A DNA stretch of 64,000 nt from Pectobacterium wasabiae CFBP 3304 (GTDB lineage Bacteria; Pseudomonadota; Gammaproteobacteria; Enterobacterales; Enterobacteriaceae), in the NCBI RefSeq assembly GCF_001742185.1, contig NZ_CP015750.1, forward strand, positions 1 through 64,000. The letters are read 5' to 3'. A model generated the notes under the pieces. It was given only the letters and a program-made list of their open reading frames with translations, was not told the DNA's origin and ran no database searches. Shown in pieces: positions 35,094 to 44,334 of the stretch. The stretch's first letter is position 1. Every line of letters begins with the position of its first letter. Made by a program: the position numbers and the translations under genes.

Positions 35094-38000
35094 ATGAATA
35101 TTGAACAAATTTTTGAGAAACCGCTAAAACGTAATATTAACGGCGTGGTTAAAGCCGAGCAGACCGACGACGAAAGCGCCTGGATAGAACTGGATGAGTA
35201 TGTCATCACTCGGGAGCTCGCTGGTCACTTGCGTCAGTTCTTTGAAGTATATGCCCCAGCTACTGGACCAGGCAGATTACAGCTTGCCGACAAAATGGGC
35301 GTCTGGGTTTCAGGCTTCTTTGGGTCCGGTAAATCACACTTCATTAAGATCCTTTCCTATCTGCTGGCGAACCGCGAAGTTAGCCACAATGGCGTCACGC
35401 GTAATGCGCTCTCCTTCTTTGAAGAGAAAATTAATGATGCACTGTTATTGGCCGATATTCGGAAATCGGTTCAGCATCCGACTGATGTCGTACTATTCAA
35501 TATTGACTCACGTGCGAATGTTGAAGATGGCGTTGATGCCATCCTAAAAGTATTTCTGAAAGTCTTTAACGAACTGGCTGGTTATTGTGGCGACTTCCCA
35601 CATATTGCACACCTGGAACGTGAGCTTGATAAGCGTGGACAGTTTGATACTTTTAAGGCCGCCTTCGCGGACATTAGCGGGTCTCGCTGGGAAGACGAAC
35701 GTGATGTTTATCTGATGATAAACGATCAGATGGCTCAGGCGCTGAGTGTAGCTACAGGCCAGAGTGAAGAGTCTTCTCGCCAGTGGATCGAGCAACTTGA
35801 TAAGAACTTCCCACTGGATATCAAAAATTTCTGTACGTGGGTGAAAGAGTGGCTGGATAGTCAGGGCAATCGCAACATCCTGTTTATGGTCGATGAAGTT
35901 GGTCAGTTCATTGGCAAAGATGCCCAGATGATGCTGAAGCTGCAAACCATCACCGAAAACCTGGGCGTTATTTGCGGTGGCCGCGCATGGGTGATTGTGA
36001 CCTCCCAGGCCGACATTAATGCTGCCATTGGCGGAATGAGTAGTCGCGACGGTCAGGACTTCTCGAAGATTCAGGGGCGTTTCTCAACTCGCTTACAGCT
36101 CTCCAGTTCGAATACCTCAGAAGTTATCCAGAAACGTTTGCTGGTGAAAACTGATGCTGCAATACCAGCGCTGGAAGCTGTCTGGCAGGAAAAAGGCGAC
36201 ATTCTGCGTAACCAGCTGGCGTTCGACACGACAACAACTGCTACCCTGCGTGCCTACACCAACAGCCGCGAATTCGTGGATAACTATCCGTTTGTGCCGT
36301 GGCATTACCAGATCCTGCAAAAGGTCTTTGAATCAATCCGTACCAAAGGGGCAGCAGGTAAGCAGTTGGCAATGGGGGAGCGTTCTTTGCTGGATGCCTT
36401 CCAGTCTGCCGCAGTCCAGATTTCTGCCGATGGCCTAGATAGCCTCGTACCGTTCTGGCGCTTCTACTCTGCAATTGAAAGCTTCCTGGAACCTGCAGTT
36501 AGCCGCACTATCATTCAGGCCTGCCAGTCTCCGTCACTGACCGAATTTGACGGTAAACTTTTGAAAACGCTGTTTCTGATCCGCTACGTCGATGTGCTGA
36601 AAAGTACGCTCGATAATCTCGTCACGCTCTCTATTGAGCGCATTGATACTGACAAAGTGGAACTCCGTCGACAGATTGAAGCCAGCCTCAATCGCCTGCA
36701 GGCAGAGATGCTGATCTCGCGTATTGATGACAAATTCGTTTTCCTCACTAACGAAGAAAAAGAGATTGAAAACGAAATCCGCAATATTGATGTTGAATTC
36801 ACCACCATCAATAAGCAGCTCTCGACCATTATTTTCGAAGAGATCCTGAAGAATAAAAGATATCGCTATCCGGCCAATAAGCAGGATTTTGATATCAGTC
36901 GCTTCTGTAACGGGCATCCGCTGGATGGTGCGAATCTTAACGATCTGGTGGTTAAAGTGCTCACGCCACTGGACTCGAACTACGAGAGCTATAAGGGTGT
37001 GCATTCCAATAGTCTGCTGATGACGGACAGTAAAGGCTGCATCTTAATTTGCCTGCCTGATGAGGCTCGTACCTGGCAAGACCTGACCATGTACGTGCAG
37101 ACCAAAGCCTTCCTCAGCAAGCAAAGCGGCCAGCGCCCGGAACAGGCAACGCTGTTGGCGGAAAAAGGCCGTGAAAATGGCATGCGCGAAAAAACGCTGA
37201 AGGCGCAGATCGAAGGCTTGCTGGCTCAGGCTGATGTCTGGGCGCTGGGTGAACGGCTGGATAAGAAATCCTCTTCGCCGTTAGCTATCGTGGATGCAGC
37301 CTGCGGTTACGTTATCGAGAACAGTTTCTCCAAACTAAAATTGTTGCGTCTAAGTACCGGAGACGTAAATCGTGAAACTCACGCGCTGTTGACAGTAGAA
37401 AATGATACCCAGCTCGACCTCGGAGAAATGGAAGAGTCCAACCCAGAGGCAATGCGTGAAGTGGATAACTGGATAAGTATGAGTATTGAGACTCATAAGC
37501 CAGTTTACCTGCGGGATATCCTTACCACTTTTGGCCGTCGCCCATTTGGCTGGCCGGAAGATGAAGTCAAATTGCTGGTGGCTAGGCTGGCACGCAGCGG
37601 TAAATACAGCTTCACACTGCAAGGCAGCGAAATCGCACTGAAGCAGGCATGGGACGCGTTTAATAATTCACGTCGTTACAGCGATTTGCGTCTGCACAAA
37701 GTTCGTCGCCATGATGAAGCACAGTTGACTAAAGCTGCGCTGCTGATGGCTGAGATTGCTGGAGAACCGTTTAACGAGCGTGAAGAACAGTTGTTGGTCT
37801 CTCATATTCGCGAACTCTTAGGCCGCCGGAAGAGCGAACTGACCGTTTTTAAAACTCGTGCAGAGAGTGGACAAAACCCTGGCCGTAAAGAGATAGAAGA
37901 AGGCCTGGTATTGCTGAACGGGATCCTCAACGAGAAAGAAGAATACGCGGTGATTGAAAAAATCACCGCAGCGGTTGACGCTCTTAAAGATTTCTCGGAA

Positions 38001-38708
38001 GACTGGGACGATTTGGTCAGCTTCTACAAAAACCAATACGCCACCTGGCAGCGCTTGAGTGTGGCATTGAATGGCAGTTTTAAAGCTAACCGTAACACGC
38101 TGGATAAAGACGAAACGGCCCAAAAGGCGTTACAGGAGTTGGAAGGGATCTACAGTAAGGCACGACCTTACGGAGAGCTGCACCGGATTATCCCGCTGAT
38201 TGAAACCGTTGAAACCATCAACCAGCGTCTGGTGGAAGAATACCGAAGCCATGCGCTGCTGCAGATCGATGGTCATATCAATGAACTGAAGCAAAGCATG
38301 CTGGAGATGCATGTCCCTGCTGACTTACAGCACTCGCTTTTACACCCGATGCAGCAATCGCGTAAGAAAGTGGAGCAAAACGGTCTGATCCCACAGATTA
38401 TGGAAGAGCAAGCCGAGGTTCGGGCGCTACAATTCAAAGCAAACGAACAACTGAACGGCTGGGTTGAAGAACAGCGTAAGAAAGTGCCTGAACCAAAACC
38501 CGCCCCTCAGCCAGGGGTTATCGACCCAGTAGTTAAGCCTGAACCCAAGCTGAAAAAGACCATCTACGTGAACACGCGTAAAACGATGGAACGAGCTGCG
38601 GGTGTGACAACGCTGGATAACGCCGAACAGGTAGACAAGGCGCTGGAACAACTCCGTAAAACGCTAATGGATGCTATTAACGCAGGCGAACGCGTACAGC
38701 TTCAGTAA
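35094..38708 (+). CDS. brxC: BREX ATPase BrxC
   Basis: The 1204-residue protein has a P-loop near residue 75 (WVSGFFGSGKSHFIK) and a Walker B-like ILFMVDEVGQFI near residue 260. Long helical and coiled-coil segments follow. BrxC is the large AAA-type ATPase of BREX, thought to work with BrxB, PglZ and PglX in host methylation and phage exclusion. Length and order fit type I BREX. A hairpin terminator lies just after it (38722-38745). Confidence 0.95.
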   Translation: MNIEQIFEKPLKRNINGVVKAEQTDDESAWIELDEYVITRELAGHLRQFFEVYAPATGPGRLQLADKMGVWVSGFFGSGKSHFIKILSYLLANREVSHNGVTRNALSFFEEKINDALLLADIRKSVQHPTDVVLFNIDSRANVEDGVDAILKVFLKVFNELAGYCGDFPHIAHLERELDKRGQFDTFKAAFADISGSRWEDERDVYLMINDQMAQALSVATGQSEESSRQWIEQLDKNFPLDIKNFCTWVKEWLDSQGNRNILFMVDEVGQFIGKDAQMMLKLQTITENLGVICGGRAWVIVTSQADINAAIGGMSSRDGQDFSKIQGRFSTRLQLSSSNTSEVIQKRLLVKTDAAIPALEAVWQEKGDILRNQLAFDTTTTATLRAYTNSREFVDNYPFVPWHYQILQKVFESIRTKGAAGKQLAMGERSLLDAFQSAAVQISADGLDSLVPFWRFYSAIESFLEPAVSRTIIQACQSPSLTEFDGKLLKTLFLIRYVDVLKSTLDNLVTLSIERIDTDKVELRRQIEASLNRLQAEMLISRIDDKFVFLTNEEKEIENEIRNIDVEFTTINKQLSTIIFEEILKNKRYRYPANKQDFDISRFCNGHPLDGANLNDLVVKVLTPLDSNYESYKGVHSNSLLMTDSKGCILICLPDEARTWQDLTMYVQTKAFLSKQSGQRPEQATLLAEKGRENGMREKTLKAQIEGLLAQADVWALGERLDKKSSSPLAIVDAACGYVIENSFSKLKLLRLSTGDVNRETHALLTVENDTQLDLGEMEESNPEAMREVDNWISMSIETHKPVYLRDILTTFGRRPFGWPEDEVKLLVARLARSGKYSFTLQGSEIALKQAWDAFNNSRRYSDLRLHKVRRHDEAQLTKAALLMAEIAGEPFNEREEQLLVSHIRELLGRRKSELTVFKTRAESGQNPGRKEIEEGLVLLNGILNEKEEYAVIEKITAAVDALKDFSEDWDDLVSFYKNQYATWQRLSVALNGSFKANRNTLDKDETAQKALQELEGIYSKARPYGELHRIIPLIETVETINQRLVEEYRSHALLQIDGHINELKQSMLEMHVPADLQHSLLHPMQQSRKKVEQNGLIPQIMEEQAEVRALQFKANEQLNGWVEEQRKKVPEPKPAPQPGVIDPVVKPEPKLKKTIYVNTRKTMERAAGVTTLDNAEQVDKALEQLRKTLMDAINAGERVQLQ

Positions 38709-38721
38709 TTTCCTCATTTTC

Positions 38722-38745
38722 AGGGCAGATGCTGTCTGCCCTTTT
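38722..38745 (+). terminator. Hairpin with T run between brxC and pglX
   Basis: An 8-bp stem AGGGCAGA / TCTGCCCT with a 5-base loop, followed by TTTC. It looks like a weak intrinsic terminator or attenuator inside the BREX operon. It may lower downstream expression relative to brxABC. A ribosome binding site AGGA (747-749) for pglX follows directly. Confidence 0.6.
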
Positions 38746-38756
38746 CAGGACTTCAC

Positions 38757-41700
38757 ATGAATACGTCAAACATCAAAAAATACGCCCCGGTGGCACGTAA
38801 ACAGTTCCGCGATGCGGTCATGCAAAAACTGACCACGCTGGGTATTGAGGCCGATAAAAAAGGCAACCTGCAAATTGCGCAAGCAACCGATCTTGGCGAC
38901 AGCGTTCGTTATGGTCAGTTCTCGCTGGATAAGTCACTGACGTCACGCCGTGAACGTCTGGTCAAGCGTGCAGAAAAGCAGGGCTACGACGTGCTGGTGG
39001 AGCACATTGCTTACACCTGGTTTAACCGCTTCTGCGCTATTCGCTATATGGAGCTGCATGGCTATCTAGATCACGGTTTCCGTATGCTGTCTCACCCGAC
39101 GCTGGAAGGTGGTTTTGAGGTTCTGGATCATGTGCCGGAAGTGGCTGAAGCTCTGGGGCTGGACAAAGCGCGCCCGGTGGAGATGAAGCTAGCGGGCGAT
39201 CGTGACGAAGAGCTGTACCGTGAACTATTGCTTGCACAGTGCCATACGCTGCACGGCGCGATGCCTTTCCTGTTCGAAGCAGTCAATGATGATATCGAAC
39301 TGGTTCTGCCGGATAACCTGACTCGTACCGACTCCATTCTGCGCGGGCTGGTGGACACCATCCCTGAAGAGGACTGGGAACAGGTCGAAGTTATCGGCTG
39401 GCTGTATCAGTTCTACATCTCAGAGAAAAAAGACGATGTGATCGGCAAGGTGGTGAAGAGCGAAGATATTCCAGCCGCCACTCAGCTGTTTACGCCAAAT
39501 TGGATTGTGCAGTACCTGGTGCAGAACTCAGTGGGTAGCCAGTGGCTTCAAACCTACCCGGACTCCAGTCTGAAAGGCAAAATGCCGTATTACATTGAGC
39601 CAGCGGAGCAAACACCAGAAGTACAGGTGCAGCTGGCTGCTATCACACCATCGAGCATTGAGCCTGAAAGTATTAAGGTGTTGGACCCGGCCTGCGGTTC
39701 AGGCCATATACTGACTGAAGCCTATAACGTGCTGAAGGCCATTTACGAAGAGCGTGGCTACCGTACACGGGATATCCCGCAGCTGATTCTGGAAAACAAT
39801 ATTTTCGGCCTGGACATCGATGACCGTGCCGCACAGCTCTCCGGTTTTGCGATGCTGATGCTGGCCCGCCAGGATGATCGCCGCATTTTGAGTCCAGGCC
39901 GTGGCGTTCGCCTGAATATTGTTTCCCTGCAGGAAAGTAAGCTGGATGTCGCTGAACTCTGGACCAAGCTGAATTTCCACCAGCAAGTGCAGCGCGGCAG
40001 CATGGGGGATATGTTTGCTGAAGGGACTGCACTGGCCAATACCGGCAGCGTGGAATATAAGCTGCTGATGCGCACGCTGGCATTGTTTACCAGCGCAAAA
40101 ACATTGGGATCGCTGATTCAGGTTCCACATGAAGATGAAGAGGCTCTGAAAGCGTTTCTTGATGGGTTATATCGCCTAGAAGTTGAAGGGGATATTCAGC
40201 AGAAAGAAGCTGCGGCAGAGCTGATCCCCTATATCCAGCAGGCGTGGATTTTGGCGCAGCGCTATGACGCGGTAGTGGCGAACCCGCCGTATATGGGTGG
40301 GAAAGGAATGAACAGTGAACTGAAAGAGTTCGCTAAGAAACAATTCCCGGACAGTAAATCGGATTTGTTTGCGATGTTTATGCAGCATGCGTTTTCTTTG
40401 CTCAAAGAGAACGGTTTTAATGCGCAAGTGAATATGCAGTCGTGGATGTTCCTGTCGAGCCATGAAGCGCTTCGTGGGTGGTTGCTGGATAATAAAACCT
40501 TTATTACGATGGCACATTTAGGGGCCCGGGCATTTGGGCAAATCTCGGGAGAAGTGGTTCAGACGACTGCGTGGGTAATTAATAACAACCATACAAAATC
40601 TTATCAGCCTGTATTTTTACGTTTGATTGATGGTAGTGAAGAGCAAAAAAAAACAGAGTTTCTTGAAAAGAAAAAACGTTTTAACAATATATTACAAGAC
40701 GATTTTAAACAAATCCCCGGTTCGCCAATCGCATACTGGATAGACAAGGAAACTCTGGGGTCTTTTCTTCTTCACAAGAAACTTGGGGACGCAATAGCCT
40801 TAAAAGCTGGTATGTCCACCGGGGATAATACTATTTTTCAGCGTTATTGGTTCGAGGTTTCATTAAATAAAACTACAATTAAAAAAAACAAATCAATGCA
40901 GCACACTGTAACTGCCATAGATAAATGGGTTCCTTGTAGCAGCGGTGGCGAATATCGAAAGTGGTATGGTATTAATGAGTTAGTTGTTAACTGGTTAAAT
41001 GATGGTCATCATATCAGGAATTATAGGTTTGAAAACGGCAAAGTCCGTTCAGCTGTGAGGAATGATGAATATTATTTTAGGGAGGGCGTAACATGGTCAA
41101 AAATAAGTCAAGGGAATTTTTGTGTCAGATATCGACCTGAAGGGTTTGTCTTCGATGATACGGGGCGCTGTGGGTTTTCTAACGATAAAAATGAGCTTCT
41201 ATATGCTGCGGGGCTGATGTGTACTCCGGTTGCAAATCACTATCTATCAATACTTGCCCCTACATTGAGTTTTACCAGTGGGGAATTGTCCTCAATACCT
41301 TTCCCTACGTATGAAGTACAAATAACCGAACTGGTAAGAAAAGCCATTGATATATCAAGGCATGACTGGGATTCTAAAGAGATATCATGGGATTTTAAAT
41401 CTTTATCGCTTACTGAAAATAATAAAAGTGCAAGATTAAGACTTATTTTCAATGAAAAAATATTGTCGGATGCTAAGGTGGTTGAACTTCTTCTCTCCAT
41501 CGAAAATGATATTAATGATATTTTTATTGAAAAGGTTGGATTGAAAAAATCATTAATTGATAGCGTATCAAAAGATAACATCACCCTATTTTGCAATCCG
41601 CTGTATAGATATAAAAATGCTTCAAATGATGAGGATAAATATAATAGGTATTTGACGGAGTTAGTAGAAGATATTTTAAGTTACATCATCGGTTGCCAAA

Positions 41701-42437
41701 TGGGCCGCTACTCTCTCGATCGCGAAGGTTTGGTCTACGCTCACGAAGGAAACAAAGGTTTTGCAGAACTAGTCGCCGAAGATGCTTATAAAACCTTCCC
41801 AGCTGATGAAGACGGTATCCTGCCGCTCATGGATTACGACTGGTTCGATGATGATGTTGCCTCTCGCGTTAAAGAGTTTGTACGCACCATCTGGGGAGAT
41901 GAACACCTACAGCAAAACCTCGATTTCATCGCCGAAACTCTCTGTTTGTACGCAATAAAACCGAAAAAAGGCGAGTCTTCGCTAGATACAATTCGTCGCT
42001 ATCTTTCCACCCAGTTCTGGAAAGATCATATGAAGATGTACAAGAAACGTCCGATTTACTGGCTGTTCAGCTCCGGTAAAGAGAAAGCGTTTGAGTGCCT
42101 AGTGTATCTGCACCGTTATAATGAAGGCACGCTGTCGCGTATGCGTACAGAATACGTGGTTCCGCTGCTGGCGCGCTACCAAGGCAATATCGATCTGATT
42201 AATGATCAGCTTAAGAATGCTGAATCCGGCGCTGCCAACACTCGTCTGAAAAAAGAGCTAAATGGGTTGACCAAAAAATTCAACGAGCTGCGTGGCTTTG
42301 ACGACAGTTTACGGCACTATGCTGATAGACGTATCACTATTGATCTGGATGACGGCGTTAAGGTTAACTACGGCAAATTTGGCGACCTGCTGGCAGATGT
42401 GAAAGCCATTACCGGTAGCGCACCTGAGGAGATTTGA
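38757..42437 (+). CDS. pglX: BREX adenine-N6 DNA methyltransferase PglX
   Basis: The 1226-residue protein has the class I methyltransferase motifs LDPACGSGHILTEAY (SAM site, near residue 311) and VVANPPYMGG (catalytic NPPY, near residue 510). It marks the host's own BREX sites. Residues about 600-980 (about 40560-41690) show a sharp shift to AT-rich codons, in the region expected to include target recognition, with GC-richer flanks. The stop TGA at 42435-42437 shares its last base with the ATG of the next gene, so the operon continues. Confidence 0.95.
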   Translation: MNTSNIKKYAPVARKQFRDAVMQKLTTLGIEADKKGNLQIAQATDLGDSVRYGQFSLDKSLTSRRERLVKRAEKQGYDVLVEHIAYTWFNRFCAIRYMELHGYLDHGFRMLSHPTLEGGFEVLDHVPEVAEALGLDKARPVEMKLAGDRDEELYRELLLAQCHTLHGAMPFLFEAVNDDIELVLPDNLTRTDSILRGLVDTIPEEDWEQVEVIGWLYQFYISEKKDDVIGKVVKSEDIPAATQLFTPNWIVQYLVQNSVGSQWLQTYPDSSLKGKMPYYIEPAEQTPEVQVQLAAITPSSIEPESIKVLDPACGSGHILTEAYNVLKAIYEERGYRTRDIPQLILENNIFGLDIDDRAAQLSGFAMLMLARQDDRRILSPGRGVRLNIVSLQESKLDVAELWTKLNFHQQVQRGSMGDMFAEGTALANTGSVEYKLLMRTLALFTSAKTLGSLIQVPHEDEEALKAFLDGLYRLEVEGDIQQKEAAAELIPYIQQAWILAQRYDAVVANPPYMGGKGMNSELKEFAKKQFPDSKSDLFAMFMQHAFSLLKENGFNAQVNMQSWMFLSSHEALRGWLLDNKTFITMAHLGARAFGQISGEVVQTTAWVINNNHTKSYQPVFLRLIDGSEEQKKTEFLEKKKRFNNILQDDFKQIPGSPIAYWIDKETLGSFLLHKKLGDAIALKAGMSTGDNTIFQRYWFEVSLNKTTIKKNKSMQHTVTAIDKWVPCSSGGEYRKWYGINELVVNWLNDGHHIRNYRFENGKVRSAVRNDEYYFREGVTWSKISQGNFCVRYRPEGFVFDDTGRCGFSNDKNELLYAAGLMCTPVANHYLSILAPTLSFTSGELSSIPFPTYEVQITELVRKAIDISRHDWDSKEISWDFKSLSLTENNKSARLRLIFNEKILSDAKVVELLLSIENDINDIFIEKVGLKKSLIDSVSKDNITLFCNPLYRYKNASNDEDKYNRYLTELVEDILSYIIGCQMGRYSLDREGLVYAHEGNKGFAELVAEDAYKTFPADEDGILPLMDYDWFDDDVASRVKEFVRTIWGDEHLQQNLDFIAETLCLYAIKPKKGESSLDTIRRYLSTQFWKDHMKMYKKRPIYWLFSSGKEKAFECLVYLHRYNEGTLSRMRTEYVVPLLARYQGNIDLINDQLKNAESGAANTRLKKELNGLTKKFNELRGFDDSLRHYADRRITIDLDDGVKVNYGKFGDLLADVKAITGSAPEEI

Positions 42438-43531
42438 TGAAAATAGCGGCGATTTATACGCAGAGTGTTGGCCCGTTGGGCAATGCGAAAATTAGCTTCA
42501 AAAACGACTGGACGGGAGATGTTGAGAACAACGTACTCCTCACCGGCCCGAACGGCTGCGGTAAATCGACGCTGCTTCGTGGAATTGCCATGCTTTGGGA
42601 TGCCCTGGGATTTTGGCTGGATCGTGAAAAACCGTTACCCGCTACCCACAATGCTAAAAAATGGCTCCAGCGCTGGGACACCTTTGCTGTCGTCATAGAT
42701 GGACTAGAATGTTCACATTTTTCTCCGGCTAGTTTTGGGTTGTTCTATGGGGATGAACGTGCTCTTGAAAGAATCATCAAATCCAGTCCAGGGGTTTACT
42801 GGGTTGGTGAAACACATTCAGACAGGAAAAAACACGCCTTTTTCACCCAAAGTGCATACTCAAATGAATCCCTGCAAGACTATCTCAAGTTATTACGAAT
42901 CACGCGTGCCCAGGTAGTTCTGGGGATGCTGAGTTCTGGTATGAATTTATCCATTCCGAACATCATTTATCTGGATGCGGAGGAGCGTCGCTGGGTTACT
43001 CCTAAACGCAATATTTCATCACTGGTGCAGGATGATTTAAATCAGCGCTGGCTTGCAACGTATGCTGTAACTGAAGACTGGAAGGGACAGTTTGAAGCCT
43101 CATTGTTTAATATGAAGGCGACTCAACCAGACGATTACCCTCAAATGATCGATACACTGAATCAGTTCCTTTCCGGTAAAAAGATAGAATCGGAGATTCC
43201 CGTCGGCGGAAGGCAGGAGGTTGTGCTGGAAAATGGGCACAGGCATTTTTTTGATGACTTAAGTTCTGGCGAACACCAAGTAATGATTATGTTATTTACG
43301 GTACAGCGATGGCTAAAGAAGGGGGGGATTGTATTAATCGACGAACCGGATCTACATCTCCATCCTTCTTTAGTTTCGCCTCTGCTTGCAACACTGGAAA
43401 ACATTATCCAGAAAAAGCGTGGCCAACTCATTTTGACTTCCCACGCTACTGATGTCTGGGAAAGGTACGAGAACCTAGGAATCAGGATAGATTTGAGTCG
43501 ACTCAAGGAAGTACACCATGGCAAAGATTGA
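42437..43531 (+). CDS. ariA: AAA ATPase, AriA-like subunit of PARIS
   Basis: The 364-residue protein is an ABC-type/AAA_15-like ATPase: Walker A LLTGPNGCGKSTLLRG (Lys43), the signature-like DLSSGEHQVMIML near residue 278, Walker B IVLIDEPDLHLHPS near 297, and the H-loop LTSHATDVW near 337. The ATG at 42437 follows CTGAGGAGATTTG and overlaps the pglX stop by one base. With the DUF4435 gene it forms the PARIS (AriA-AriB) layout. In known PARIS, AriA senses phage anti-restriction proteins such as Ocr and holds AriB until triggered. Confidence 0.85.
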   Translation: MKIAAIYTQSVGPLGNAKISFKNDWTGDVENNVLLTGPNGCGKSTLLRGIAMLWDALGFWLDREKPLPATHNAKKWLQRWDTFAVVIDGLECSHFSPASFGLFYGDERALERIIKSSPGVYWVGETHSDRKKHAFFTQSAYSNESLQDYLKLLRITRAQVVLGMLSSGMNLSIPNIIYLDAEERRWVTPKRNISSLVQDDLNQRWLATYAVTEDWKGQFEASLFNMKATQPDDYPQMIDTLNQFLSGKKIESEIPVGGRQEVVLENGHRHFFDDLSSGEHQVMIMLFTVQRWLKKGGIVLIDEPDLHLHPSLVSPLLATLENIIQKKRGQLILTSHATDVWERYENLGIRIDLSRLKEVHHGKD

Positions 43532-44333
43532 TAAAGTAATTCAAGATATCAAAGATCGTGATCTTGCTGCATTTCCTAATAAACGAGTCCTGATACTGGA
43601 AGGGGCGGACGACGTTGCAGCATTTCAGCAATTGTTGACCAAATACAATGCTAGTTGGGAACAGCAATGGGTATTGGTTAAAGCTAATAAAAAACAGAAT
43701 GTCCTGGATATTCTGGCATTAGAAAATACCTGGTATGGCCTTATTGATCGCGATGAATGGTCTGAAGATAAGATTACGCAGTTAGAGCAAGAACATCCTC
43801 GCCTTATGTTTCTACCCAGGTTTTGTATTGAGAGCTATCTGGTTAATCCTTCTGAAATTTGGCAGGCATTACGGCCAAAACATCAGATGCGAATTGCAGG
43901 CGGTGAGGCCGCCTTCACCAGAAAATTTGAGCAGGAAGTACACCGTTGGTTCAATCATGCAGCAATCTGGTATGTCGTTAATCCACTTTGGGAAAGACTT
44001 CGTGCAGCAGGCTTTAATTCTGCCTTGCTTGATGTTGATACTGTACGACAAGATGCAGAGGTTGAGCGAATTTTGCGCTCCTGGGGGACTTTAATTAATC
44101 CAGAAAACCTTGCCCAAGAAATACTGCAGCGCAAGGCGCAGGTCGAAAGTCTTTCTCTATCTGAACAGTTGACTATCTGCATTCACGGCAAATTATTCTT
44201 TGAAAAGTTTGTTGATCCGCTCCTAACGAGTTTATTGGGGCAGCGTGGCAGGGAACAGCGCCAAAAAGACCTATTTAGTACACTTCCGATTCCTGATGAT
44301 TTATCCCCGATTTGGGTGAGAATGGGATTATAA
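43518..44333 (+). CDS. ariB: DUF4435/TOPRIM effector, AriB-like subunit of PARIS
   Basis: The 271-residue protein has the DUF4435 TOPRIM pattern: Glu28 in VLILEGADD, and Asp77/Asp79 in GLIDRDEW, then LPRFCIESYLVNP. These are the metal-binding acids of the nuclease core. It overlaps the ATPase gene by 14 bases and ends one base before pglZ. In E. coli PARIS, AriB cuts host tRNA-Lys(UUU) once released from AriA. That activity here is inferred from family only. Confidence 0.85.
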   Translation: MAKIDKVIQDIKDRDLAAFPNKRVLILEGADDVAAFQQLLTKYNASWEQQWVLVKANKKQNVLDILALENTWYGLIDRDEWSEDKITQLEQEHPRLMFLPRFCIESYLVNPSEIWQALRPKHQMRIAGGEAAFTRKFEQEVHRWFNHAAIWYVVNPLWERLRAAGFNSALLDVDTVRQDAEVERILRSWGTLINPENLAQEILQRKAQVESLSLSEQLTICIHGKLFFEKFVDPLLTSLLGQRGREQRQKDLFSTLPIPDDLSPIWVRMGL

Positions 44334-44334
44334 A

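Noticed and set aside
42434..42436. TTG at 42434 as start of the AAA ATPase
   Set aside because: The ATG at 42437 has better spacing from GAGGAG and overlaps the pglX stop in the usual way.
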